Below are positions 33,333 through 44,110 of a stretch of 64,000 nucleotides of DNA, in pieces (position 1 is the first letter of the stretch; every line of letters starts with the position of its first letter). The stretch is from Hanleya hanleyi (taxonomy: Eukaryota; Mollusca; Polyplacophora; Lepidopleurida; Hanleyidae): assembly GCA_036873755.1 (NCBI GenBank), contig JAVTVY010025336.1, forward strand, positions 1 to 64,000, written 5' to 3'. The notes under the pieces were generated by a model. That model was not told the DNA's origin. It worked only from the letters and a program-made list of their open reading frames with translations, and ran no database searches. The translations under genes were made by a program, and so were the position numbers.

Positions 33333-33734
33333 CTTGTGTCTAATTCCGCTTAACCCGGGGCTAGGGGCCGTATGAACCCATGTACTTCAAGATCCTCATG
33401 GTACTCATATGAACAGTCACAATCAAAGCGTGACTGAGATACATCATTCTTTAGATGACGACTTTACAACGAATATTATGGATTAAGAATACTGATCAGC
33501 GATACGGATTTGATATTTTTGGAACATCATGATGTCTTGCCGGCATCATTGAAAACTGTTGACCGCTTCTCTCTTGCAGGAAACAAGCCTATGTTTATGT
33601 ATACTATGATTGTCTTTTTGAATTTGGTGCTAATACTGTTATGTGGAAAATGGAATAGGTCTTTGGATTATGGACGCGGATATTCTCTAATGGACGACGG
33701 CTGGATTATGAATGACGGACTAGACGCTTGTAAT
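33333..33734 (+). promoter_or_regulatory. Structured 3' UTR of the Penelope-like element
   Basis: This interval is the part most often copied elsewhere in the window. It has three landmarks: the CAGTCAC-aatcaaagc-GTGACTG hairpin, the ATGATG-tcttgccgg-CATCAT hairpin, and the terminal core GACGACGGCTG..TATGAATG ending in GACGCTTGTAAT. By analogy with other target-primed retroelements these could be the RNA features its own reverse transcriptase recognises. That role is inferred and not shown. Confidence 0.55.
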
Positions 33735-34087
33735 CTGCCTTTGGGCTGCTATCGCGTACAGGCATGGTTCCCCTCGAGAAACTCGTCGTATTCTCGGCAT
33801 GGTTCTCCTCGAGAAACCCGCCGTATTCTCTCTGCAGTGTGACCGAGAGAATTTTTGTACTTTTCACTTGGATATAATTGATCTTGCTACGTATTAACAT
33901 GTTATGAGGTATGCATAGTCCTCCGACAATTGATCCTGCATTTTAGGCTTTTCGTGACAATACTGATCGCGTTCTCTAACGTGTTGTCTATAATCAAAAG
34001 GGGACGAAGGAATTTTCGCAACATTGACTGCATTTTACCGAGAGGCCAATTTTCGATGAAAGTTTCATGTAACAATAATATATAGTT
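33735..34087. repeat. Unassigned DNA with a 35-bp two-copy tandem repeat
   Basis: At about 33761-33831 the phrase GCATGGTTCCCCTCGAGAAA plus CTCGTCGTATTCTC is repeated once with a few changes. The rest of the interval shows no gene or RNA. Confidence 0.6.
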
Positions 34088-34385
34088 ATACTAATGCCAT
34101 TTAGAAAGTATATAACATTTATATCCAATTATTTTTAGGATGACACTTTCTCAGTAAAGCACAAATACTAGTGCTGGATGGGTCAGTCCCGTGCGAGACT
34201 CGAACCCGCGTTCTCAGAGTTTGGCACCAAATCGCCAGCAGTAAATGCAAGCGGCCTAGACCACTCGGCCACCTCAGCTTCCACAAAAAGAGGAAGTTCG
34301 CAGATCGGAGTCTAGATTACGTACATTTACTACCCCTCTGATAGACATATAATGGCACAGCTCCTAAAGCCGATATTATATATAT
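34088..34385 (-). mobile_element. tRNA-derived SINE, copy 1
   Basis: On the minus strand, from about 34283 downward, the sequence has an RNA polymerase III A box (GGTGGCCGAGTGGTCTAGG) and a B box (GGGTTCGAGTC at about 34196-34206). The spacing fits a tRNA with a long variable arm (Leu/Ser type). The acceptor stem does not close properly and the body continues into a non-tRNA tail (ACTGACCCATCCAGCACTAG and beyond). This marks a SINE and not a functional tRNA gene. Confidence 0.7.
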
Positions 34386-34540
34386 ACTAATGCCATTTAG
34401 AAAGTAGATAACATTTATATCCAATTATTTTTAGGATGACACTTTCTCAGTAAAGCACAAATACTAGTGCTGGATGGGTCAGTCCCGTGCGAGACTCGAA
34501 CCCGCGTCCTCAGAGTTTGGCACCAAATCGCCAGTAGCGA
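34386..34540 (-). mobile_element. tRNA-derived SINE, truncated tandem copy 2
   Basis: This repeats 34088-34234 in the same orientation, including the B box. It stops at CGCCAG, before the A box, where an AT-rich run (GATAATATATAATATAAATA) begins. The copy therefore lost its tRNA 5' half. The head-to-tail arrangement points to local duplication and not to two insertions. Confidence 0.7.
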
Positions 34541-37035
34541 TAATATATAATATAAATAATATATAGGCCTACTTTTTTGTCAATGACACTGCTATAATTC
34601 ATCTATAAATATGTAATAAATAGGTTATTATATTCCATTTCCATACCGTCCCTTTCATCAGTCCTCGACCCTTCAGCCCTCTGGATGATATGGGGGGTCT
34701 CGGGCTGATATCAGGGCCGATTTGGGAGTGGGTAGGCAATAATCTCTATTTACCATAGTGAAAAACTATAAAATGCAACGTCGTCGCACACTACTATAAT
34801 CAAAAATACTGGTATTTTACCTCTACTGTAGACGATCGTCTCTAATAAATGTTTTAGCATAGAGATAGAATGTACTTGCTATGCACGGCTTCTATTTTCC
34901 ATCGTCTCCCATAATATGGACCTATGTCAAATGGAGCGGGGCATTAAAGTACTACAGGTTCTTCTAGGAACTGAACTGAACACAAGTGTAGACCGTTATA
35001 TGGAACGCCTTCGCGATAATGAGAGGCTTTATTTGATCAGAATGAAGCCATCCAACGACATCTTCTATCGCTTTTGATGGAGAACTACTTCAACGGTATA
35101 GCAGAATGAGCACTAATAAGCAATACCATACGGCAATGCGGTGCTGATCGCTATAGAATCGGCCACCTCATGATACAGACGGTCTCAACCTACGTTCTCA
35201 GACCTGTTAAAATTGGATTCGAGAGGCAAATCCATGACCTATTAAATCGAAAAATGTCGGATAATAAAATGTCATCTATACCCGAAATGACTTTTTTCTC
35301 ATGCGAGCAGATCTCTATTATGGCCTGTCGTGGAGTCATAGCGGGAATTGATTCGGAATGTTTCGGTAGAGGCCTCGGATTATTGACTGGCAGGATTTGA
35401 ACCCATGATACGCATCAATCTTGTAGGGCCAATTTTATTCCCACGCCTCCTTTAGGAGCTGTCAGAGTAATAATCATTTCTGGAATCTGGAAGGTCCCTC
35501 TGGAATTATAGGCCAACCAGAGTTGTCTGAGGGGCATGGCATTATTCGAGATCTCTATTCCCAATGATTTTTATTTCGTTCGGGCGATATCAGTCGTTAC
35601 ATCGATGGCTTCAGTATCGACTCTAAACCTCAAGCCCCCTGGGTGATTAGGTCGGGGAAGGTCTCTATTGTGGAAACCGTGATAATGGCTTGCCAAATCA
35701 TTATTTTGACGATGTTGAACGTTAAATAACCCTGTAAAAAAGAATGCAATTATAGGGCGTTCGAGATTTTTGAATTTTGCGTCGCATGGTTTATTATGCC
35801 GCATGGATTTTCTACAAAATCTTTAGCTTCCCATCGAATATTGTTTGATAGGCTTTCTATGTGAGACATGAGGATTTGGCGATATTAATTCTGCACATTT
35901 CTTCGGTAAAGAGAATCAAGTTTTGTGATATCTGTCTGTAGGATCGGTGTACAAGTTGGAAAATAATATCTTTCATTTTTTCCTATCTTCGTTGGGATAG
36001 GATTTGATTTTTTCATTGTGTTAAATAAATCACTTAAAACATGCATCGTTAATTTGCCCCGTATTATTGGCAGCTTTATACGTCTCTCATACTTATACGC
36101 ACAGAAGGGTTCGAATTTGTCCCTAATTAATAAACTATTCCATTTTAACGCCCATTGAGGCTGATGCAAGCCAATTCGACCCAAACGATCGTTGCCTTGC
36201 CAGAACTTACGCTTGGACGCCTCACAAGACACCGATAAGCAGATTTATAGTTTCACAAATGACATATTTGGGATACAACAGTTGGAGTGGAATCTCATTT
36301 AGAGGAAACTTTCATGCGTACATCTTTTTTATATTGATTCGAAATGGAGGTAATGTTTCGTATTGATCGTGAATTCCTCTCTATCAGTGCCAAGTCGGTT
36401 CACGACACAGTAAATCTAACAGGAATGAACAGCACTATAAAGGAAGACAAAAGGATGAACTGTTGGGAATTATGGAGTTGATAATATTATACAAACTATA
36501 TCATTACGATTATATCACAGCAAACTCATGTAAAATTGGTGTGTGTGTGTGTGTCTTGAGTACATTCCAGTTTACCAAAATGCTATCTGTCAACCGTCGA
36601 CTGCGAAAAATTGTGGAATAACGCCTGTATTCATGCAAGGGACCTTGACCAACATTTTTCAACGATAACAAAATGACAGCTTCAATTCGAAATTGTTTAA
36701 CCTTACATGGTCTGGGAATGTACTTGTTTCGATGGAGGAAACAAAACGTATAGCTTGTCTTATTGAGCTCATTGGAACCTAATTCCATGAAGTAACCCGA
36801 GAAAATCACCATTCAAAATGACTAGAAGGAGAAATGGGAGAGGTGCAATTTTGGCACAGTCTCCAACGTGACCTCTGTTATCTATAGAATAACCTCAATT
36901 TTGGATAAGCGTGAGTATTGATACATAATGGGCGATAAAACCCAGATACATGTTCTCAGATTCACTGTCATGCCTTCAAGCGATTGAAAGTGGAGCTTCA
37001 ATTCATCCCACCATCTTGAATGTTCTACAATTATG
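34541..37035. other. No gene seen; one weak tRNA-like B box and a GT microsatellite
   Basis: Around 35386-35408 the minus strand reads ATGGGTTCAAATCCTGCC, a perfect polymerase III B box. No matching A box with good spacing was found, so it may be a degraded SINE. A (GT)n run lies at 36539-36555. Frames at 35170-35400, 35571-35804 and 35885-36232 have no motifs or second copies and are not called. Confidence 0.4.
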
Positions 37036-37660
37036 ACTGTAGATTTGATCAACAGATTGATATTGTGTTTAGTTGGTTGCCTAGTCACGTTGGCACCAAA
37101 GGTAATACTGAGGCTGATAGAATAGCTAAGGCAGCCTTAGATAATGAGGTTGATCCTGTTCGAATCCCATATAGCGATTTCAGACCCTCTATCGGTACTT
37201 ATGTGAGAAAGCTGTTTCAATCTTTATGGGATGCTGTGAATAATAACAAACTTCAGGAGTTCAAAAACTGTAGGCTATACTGATCTGAACAGCCAGAAAC
37301 GTTTCGATCAAGCCATGATCAAGCAATATAGAATCGGCGATACACGATTTACTCACCAAAGTTTTGCTAAAAAAAAAGAGCCAGTCCCAAGGTGTATTCC
37401 ATGCCTCGAAGATCTCACAGTGAAACATATTCTTATCGAATGTATAGATTTTAAGATTGTAAGAGATTCTTTTTATCGAGCGACTACTTTAGAAGATCTA
37501 TTTGGCCGGGTGAGGGAGGACTGTGTCTTAGGTTATTTGAGAGAAATCGGTTTGTTCCATAAGTTTCAATGTTTGTATGTTTTAATGTGTTGGATTACTA
37601 AGTTGAATACTTATAATTTTGTTTGATGGTTGCTATCTCTCTATTTCTTTCTCTCCTAGA
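37036..37660 (+). pseudogene. LINE ORF2 C-terminus: RNase H end and CCHC finger
   Basis: This is the best preserved fragment of the LINE family. Two reading frames, to 37282 and 37315-37626, are separated by a stop/frameshift. The first has the final RNase H motif SWLPSHVGTKGNTEADRIAK with the catalytic-type Asp in EAD. The second carries a C-x2-C-x7-H-x4-C finger (RCIPC..H..C) and the LREIGL segment. A terminal RNase H followed by this finger is characteristic of I/Nimb-type non-LTR retrotransposons. The 5' part (endonuclease, reverse transcriptase) is absent and the element is not functional. The 3' tail is shortened compared with other copies. Confidence 0.85.
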
Positions 37661-38396
37661 ACCCAGATAAATGCAAGTCTGTTTGTACTTTAGTGATTCT
37701 GAAATTGCTACAGAGTTTCATCTCCGTATAAGTTCAACAAAAACATACAGGAGGTAGTGAAACTCCAACGCTCAGGCTGAGATACCTTGTATATAGAGAA
37801 GCGCCTCCGGATAGAGTTTTGTGGTTCATGATTTCGGCTTGTGGTTTACGTTCCTGTTCCCTTGGCTCCAAGCCGCCTGGGCAGAAGTTTCCTCCAAACA
37901 CAGCACCATGGAGAGGGACGTCTGACTTCATTATCAGAACCCATTTGTCATGGTCTGGTATATTTGGACTAGTTTCCTCATTCCAAGTAGCATTTCGGAC
38001 GTGACAGAAAACTGTAGATTAATGTTAGGTTATGCCACTCGGGTGTATCTCTCCCATCTAACATTAATTTTATAGTCTTAGGGAAACAAATTACACGAAA
38101 GAGTAACGACTACGAGTCACCTTGGACCAAGTCCATGGAAGCTTTTAATTATCCTAGATGCTGGCAGGAATCAATGGTACCAAATTTATCAAATCTGATT
38201 TTTATATATACGCCACATATGGGCGCTTGTCTGCAGCACTTATAACCTATCATAATTGCTATGTAGATCGATACCAGTTCAATACTACTCCTAGCCTCTT
38301 ATGCGTATAACTTTATATCTTGCTCACTTCTGAGTCAATATTGATCCTGCGTAAAACCCATCGGCGCTTTTATGGTATTTTACGAATTATCTCCAG
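37661..38396. other. No gene seen
   Basis: Non-coding DNA between the LINE end and the start of the segmental duplication. The junction at 38397 is marked only by the phrase ACTGGGATCTACCG, which reappears at 48907. Confidence 0.45.
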
Positions 38397-39666
38397 ACTG
38401 GGATCTACCGTGGTAAAAGCGACTAAGAAATCTTGTATAAACCTTCGACTGGGGTAAAGAAAAAACACGACGGTGTATGCGATATGGACGCCATATCGCC
38501 CAAAATAAAGAATGGGGACTGGATGGAACATATGTTGCTGTAGGTGGCTTCCTCAAGAGCTAACATGAACCTTCAATCCAGGGTCAAGACGGACGAATTA
38601 ATGAGATAGCTTCATCCTCGTGCTAGGGGGCAATATCTACGAGTTCCATCCTATCTCGTCTTGAACATGGGAGCTGTATCCTTCCAGATAACTTCTTTGT
38701 TGAATAAATTTCCATTTCTAGCAGTTTTCCCTAGTAATAGTCCGTTCTTCCTCTCATCTTCTCGAATAGATAAAACCCATCGTTTTAATAATTTGGAGAT
38801 GAATATTAAAGACTGATAGTCATATTTTATCGTGGTGTGTAGGATGTCTGCATGGCGCCAGGTCTTGTACCTTGTATAGATGCACCTGAGTCAAGATTAG
38901 GGATCGCTTTGAATTATATTTTAAAGGCGTGCTTGGTGTTTAAATAAACATACACAATCAGAGTCTGTCTGAGATGTGGGATATAATATTTTCTAGTGAC
39001 GCCATGCAACAAGCCCACAAACCCATTTTCTCATGGGCAATATAACTTCGATAATATTCAATGGCAGGAGATGTTGAAGGCGCTTCTACTGGTCCAACAA
39101 AAGTATCTACCACAAAAAAGTCCAAACCATTTCCATTTGACCGATTCACAGCAAAGTAGAACATATACCATTTGTTAGGGAATCGCGATATCTGTTTGAA
39201 ACCTGCTTTCGCGATATCGGTTTCAAACCTGCTTTCAACATGTTAACAGTCCAGGCCTCCCGATATATTTATCTCTGCAAACGATATAGACCTGTTACGA
39301 TAATATGCTCTTAGATAAATAAAAACAAATGTGCTTATTTGGACTGGCTCCACTTCCGACCAGTTCAAGCAAGAGAAGAGAGTACCCTCAACATATGGAA
39401 ATCATTTTTCAAATAATACGGTATATATTACCGGAGTCTGCAGTTCAAGTTTCTCGTCTTTCCTTTTTCGAATGGAATCGAGACATGTGTTCAGCAAACT
39501 CCTAACAACTCCCCTCGAGTGGATGCAATGAATAACGCCTGCGACCGGCTATTATGGAAATCCGTTTCTGGAATAAATATATCTCCACTGACTTCCTCCA
39601 CATGATGATAATGGTGTACATATGGAGAGGGCTCGTATTGAACTTCTATGTTTATATTTTCCTTAA

Positions 39667-40595
39667 CCCTATCTGGCCTGGGCGATTTGGGATGTACCGC
39701 AGCCTGGGGAGGAGCGGAAAGTGCCCCTCTATATATTTTCTCTGTTCCCGAGGCTAGAAACTAACCACACTATATCTTTGGGTCAAGCTCTAATAGAAAA
39801 TGTATGGAAAAAAACAAATCCAAGATGGCCACCATGATGACGTCATTTCAAAAAAGCATTTTCTGACCGATTTTTCGGTCAATTTTTTTAATTTAGGCGT
39901 TTTCTTCTCAAAAACTGCATGATAAATTAAATAATAATCTGATAGGAAATGAAATATGTTTTACCAACTTTTCCCAGCCTCGCGAGCCAGTGTATCGATC
40001 GATCTATTGGGATCGATACACTGGCTTGGTTAGTTACCCATACGAGTTCTGGATATAAATATGAAGCGGTTCCCCTGAATCAACCCAATCAGTGAACGCG
40101 CTGAGCTGGTTGATTAGGCCAATCCGCTTCGAGGTATCAGATGTGAAAGGTTTCAATTTCATCGCGGGCCGAACTGCTTTGATGTCAAGCGGAAATCGAC
40201 ATCGGAAGTCAAAGCAAAAACCGCAGGCTGAGGATACCGACATGCTAATTCAAATCAAGCGTGGGAGATGAAATGTACGAGATTGTATAATAGACTCAAG
40301 AACTCATTCGAATCACCAAAAAAGTCCAGGTAAACCCTCTGCGAGGATTTAGGATTTACCTGGACGTGTGAATGAAGAAAGGCACATATTTTGAATAAAT
40401 ATGACAAAAACATCACTTTTCTGGTACCCACATGGATTTTGACTTTATCCATGATCGTCTACTCGGAGAGTCATGCAAATAGGCTCAAAATGACCCTAAT
40501 GTGATAAGCTTCAAAGTCACGGAATATCAGCTCTAATTTTTTGTCGTTCCAGATATAGGAGCAAAAAACCAACCGGGGGGGGGGGGGGATCACCA
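39667..40595. mobile_element. piggyBac-like MITE, left end, with a nested insertion
   Basis: After TTAA (39663-39666) comes CCCTATCTGGCCTGGGCGAT, the same terminus as at 23637. The interior matches that element, including a perfect TGACGTCA at 39838-39845 and a poly-G run at about 40575. The right inverted repeat is missing, so this copy cannot move. A ~400-bp insertion splits it. Confidence 0.75.
39975..40375. mobile_element. Hairpin-rich insertion present only in unit 1
   Basis: The insertion is absent at the equivalent sites in unit 2 (about 50442) and in the MITE at about 23914. It opens with a perfect 16-bp hairpin at 39985-40026 (AGCCAGTGTATCGATC, 10-nt loop). It closes with an 11-bp hairpin at 40324-40365 (GTCCAGGTAAA) that contains an inner CCTC/GAGG stem. 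Between them lie nested pairs: GAAGCGG/CCGCTTC and AATCAACC/GGTTGATT at 40063-40130, and GGTATC/GATACC enclosing TGCTTTGA/TCAAAGCA at 40133-40238. No reading frame with motifs, no terminal inverted repeat and no clear target duplication were found. Its class is unknown. Confidence 0.6.
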
Positions 40596-43240
40596 GACGG
40601 TATTGCCTCGTCCGTTTTCGAAATACCTCATTTACACGATACTAATAGCACAATAATCCAAGCAAGTATTCGAATTAATCGCTTCTGTTAGGTGATCCAA
40701 AATTCATATATATGGACGTAATGTTCTGAATGAATAGCATATATGCATAATACGCTATCAATCAATACGATTGCCTTCAGACCATATCCTTCCGCGTACA
40801 TCTCACACAGACTTCATGTATGGTCAGTATATATATGACCTGTGGCTTTTACCACAACATATGTATGAACACGTCTATAAACTCCGCTTCTAATACTGGA
40901 TTATGTAAATCGTACATCTGCGCCGAAATTGCACCCCTAATAGTCACGATCAAAAACTGCATATATATGTAATGAGACAGATGTCGGGAAATGGAAACCA
41001 GACAATCGTTCCAAGAATCTTCACCAATTTGGTTTTGGTTGCCTACATTTCTTCATTGGTATCTTCATGCAATGATTGCTCAATTATCTCCGTTTTCGTG
41101 TTTGAATTTCCTTTGTTTGTCAGCAACAATGTGTCGATTCGTTGACGGACCAAATATCTTTAATTTAGGTTCGCAATTTTATATACGGTTTCCCATCCTT
41201 ACAGGAGTTTAGATAATGATATACGCTATATTCAAAACATGATTAATTTTCCTGGTATTGCGACCTACAAAGATGGATAAAAGCTCTCTTAAGACCAAAG
41301 ACCCCTCAATTCCGTACATATACTTGATCGGACGAGGCAATTATCGGTAATACAATTTAGAGTAGACCACACAGCAGCCTGCTACACAGACGAATCTATA
41401 TGGACTGGATACCAGATCACTGGGGAAAGAAGAACTAAACCATTTGTTGTGTTTAATTATTTAGAGATCTTTTGACAACATATGTGGTCTTGAATTAGCG
41501 AACCAGCGGGCTGGAGATAAGAATATTTTCTCCTCGAAATGTGTTCCATTATTAACGAATGCCGATAAGGGCTGGTCGTAGATTCAGATAAATGCGTCTA
41601 GCAAGGTATTATCCCTGATTAAATGCTTGCCTACTGCCTTATTCCCTATCATTAAGAACTAATCCTTCCACATTCGGTTAAAGCGAGTGTTTGGATCGAT
41701 ATGGTTAATATCTGTATAATTATATCATCATTGACGATGTTGATGCCAGTAATGCATGGTAGATAATCAGAAGAACTGCCAAAACTGACAAAATATCAGA
41801 CGCATATGAGCTCCAACATATTCATGTATTCAACACGGATTATTTGATATATTTATATATATGCTGCGATTTTAGGCCCGGTATGGATGCGTTTGGTGAC
41901 TATAAATGAAATATGTTTTACCCACTTTTCCGTGCAGAAAGGCACTTTTGAAAATTTGATAAACATTATCTCTGTTTTTACAGTATCAAACAGTGATACG
42001 CTTTATTCTAAAACCATAAAAATTGAACAAACACTCAGCATGGTATTCGGGTCTTTCTTCGAACATTGTAATTACGTTTTGCCAATAAACGGGCGGTTTT
42101 AGTCGCTTTTTTTCGAACACCAAAGGAACTCTGTCTACGATAGTATAAAATAATATTTGTTTACATTAATATTAAAATATTGCTTCCAATGCATATTCTT
42201 GGATTTATTATTGCAAGCCCCCCAACGGCCACATTAAAGAGAATGTTGAAGTTAATACGTTGTGTCGTGCATTGACAATGGGTTCGATGGCGAGTGGAGC
42301 AGTCTACGATCAATCTCTGCCAAGAGAGACGCTCCTCCACGCATCCGGGGTCACACTCCTTCATCGATGAACACGCAAAAGCGAGAAATGAAAAAGAAAA
42401 TAGAACATACAACACCACAACGGCTTGGGAATGGCGCACAATAATTTCTTTAGACATCAGCAAGTTTCGGATCGATGCGGTGTAGAGGAATTGCCAGGAA
42501 GCTCTGTTAGTGTAGCTCTACGGCCCAATGTTCCGAGATTGGGCCAAGTTTTGGGGTAATGAGTTGTGCCTTCATTGCTTCATTTGGGGGGAAATATCTT
42601 CTCTTTGGCCATTGGTGTCGTGGATATTTCTGATACTCTTCCCAAGATTAAAACTCAGCAAATTTCGCCTGATCACGTTCTCTAAATTATAACCCCGATA
42701 TGGCGTTGCCGAATATTCTTACCCTAGCCCCCGGCGATGTACGATCATCCATTGTCTGATCACCAAGGCAGATATCGCGATCTACAACCCATGAATACAA
42801 ATCTTCTCGCCCTAGCTAGTCTCACATGAATACCACATTAACGGATCCGGAGACATCTGCAATTAAATGGCTGCAAACACCATACAGTATAGCTGATGGG
42901 CTTCCTTCTCGCCAACAATGCGGCGTTCATTATGGTTAAGCTTGGGATATGGGCCGTTGGGTCGTTAGGAGTTCCTCACAATGGCAGTTGAAAATATATT
43001 CACAGATAATATCCTGTTTGTGGGTTCCAGCAATTTCTGATAGCGTTTGTTTGCCTGGCAATGATTCCGAGTTTCAGTAATCCCTTCTATTAAGGCGCCG
43101 TTATCTCGGGAAGTTGTTTTCTTATTTTACTTTCTGTCGACCCATGATGATGAGATCATAGCGTACGAATATTGACGCAGATTATGGGGAAGGCTTACCG
43201 GCACTAGAGCTGTCTTAAGTTTTGGAGTATTGTAAAGCTA
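40596..43240. other. Duplicated non-coding DNA in unit 1
   Basis: The sequence is shared with unit 2 (50650-53724) and, from 41455, with the third copy. At 41907-41950 there is a ~45-bp piece identical in type to the MITE interior (AAATATGTTTTACCCACTTT), replacing a different short sequence in units 2 and 3. Short frames at 42262-42485 persist in all copies only because the DNA is so similar. Confidence 0.45.
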
Positions 43241-43576
43241 ATGTCAACTCAATTAACACTACTTTGGATTCAAAGGTCTGAGAGCATTCGAAAAAGGAGG
43301 ATATTATTTGTTGATCCTGTTATGAGAGTAACCGATCGTTATGCTAGACTCGGTGCTATGTATTTACTGGGATTGCATAATCGCTCTTCAAACTGGGACA
43401 TGTTGTATAAACTGGTGTGTTGCGTTGTAGAAATATTAACGTATACATTGCTAGAATCAAGTCGTCACACCCTCCATAAATATCCCACGCTGATGGCGAA
43501 TACGATGTACGGGATGCCTGGTTCCCAACACGACACAGTACCTAGTGGTGCAGAACTGGAAAGTTTGCCTGTGTAG
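43241..43576 (+). CDS. Hypothetical 111-codon frame in unit 1 (unproven)
   Basis: No family is recognised. The predicted product is basic, has no signal peptide, and has a mildly hydrophobic centre (YKLVCCVVEILTYTLLE). The matching frames in unit 2 (53725-54063) and the third copy (62884-63222) have 112 codons, and the single length difference is a 3-bp indel, so the frame survives. However, most base differences between units 1 and 2 change amino acids (RSE/APE, FVDP/FVYS, THKY region nearly constant), which argues against strong purifying selection. It lies just upstream of a LINE 3' fragment and could be a remnant of an upstream repeat. It may not be a gene. Confidence 0.25.
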   Translation: MSTQLTLLWIQRSESIRKRRILFVDPVMRVTDRYARLGAMYLLGLHNRSSNWDMLYKLVCCVVEILTYTLLESSRHTLHKYPTLMANTMYGMPGSQHDTVPSGAELESLPV

Positions 43577-43665
43577 ATATGTATGACAACTGCATCGGCG
43601 GAGAAGAGTAAAGGCAATACATTGACAATACAGTGGTTACCTGGATCGCTATTTCTCATTTGCCA

Positions 43666-44110
43666 ACTGTAGGCTATACTCATCTGAACAGCTAGAAACA
43701 TTTCGATCAAGCCATGATTAGACGATGTAGAATCGGTCGTACACGACTAAGTCACGAGCATTTGCTGAAAAAAGAGCCAGCCCCGAGGTGTTCCATGTTA
43801 CGAAGATCTCACGGTGAAACATATTCTTATCGAGTGTATAGATTTTAAAATTGTAAGAGATAAATTTTATCGAGCAGCTACTTTGGAAGATCTTTTTAGT
43901 CGATTAAAAGAAGATTGTATTTTAAATTATTTCAGAGAGATTTGTTTTATAAATTTAGGTTTGTTGTATAAATTTTAATATATTTACATATTTGAAATCA
44001 TTAATTTACTGAGTTATTAACTTGAATACTTAGAATTTTGTTCGCTCGTCGATATATAACTGAGCTATTGCTGAACGCAACATTAAACCTTAATTCTCTC
44101 TCTCTCTCTT
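43666..44110 (+). mobile_element. LINE 3' end in unit 1
   Basis: The copy starts at ACTGTAGGCTATACTCATCT, downstream of the RNase H domain, and ends with ATTGCTGAACGCAACATTAA and a CT microsatellite. The Cys/His finger region is frameshifted here but intact in the equivalents at 54170 and 63329. Its presence at the same place in all copies shows it was inserted before the segmental duplication. Confidence 0.85.

Larger units (their letters stand above)
30967..33734 (+). mobile_element. Longest Penelope-like retroelement copy
   Basis: This copy consists of about 17 nt of leader, the 782-codon ORF and a 402-nt 3' UTR ending at 'GACGCTTGTAAT' (33734). It sits immediately after the CT-rich tail of a LINE, so its 5' edge is probably a truncation or a junction and not a true 5' end. 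The 3' UTR contains a 7-bp stem CAGTCAC/GTGACTG near 33415-33440 and a 6-bp stem ATGATG/CATCAT near 33528-33550. About twenty other fragments in the window match this 3' part, which makes it the reference copy for the family here. No long terminal repeats and no poly(A) tail are present. Confidence 0.85.

Noticed and set aside
34180..34285. Functional tRNA-Leu/Ser gene
   Set aside because: A and B boxes are present, but the acceptor stem does not pair, the sequence continues into a SINE body, and a truncated copy lies next to it.
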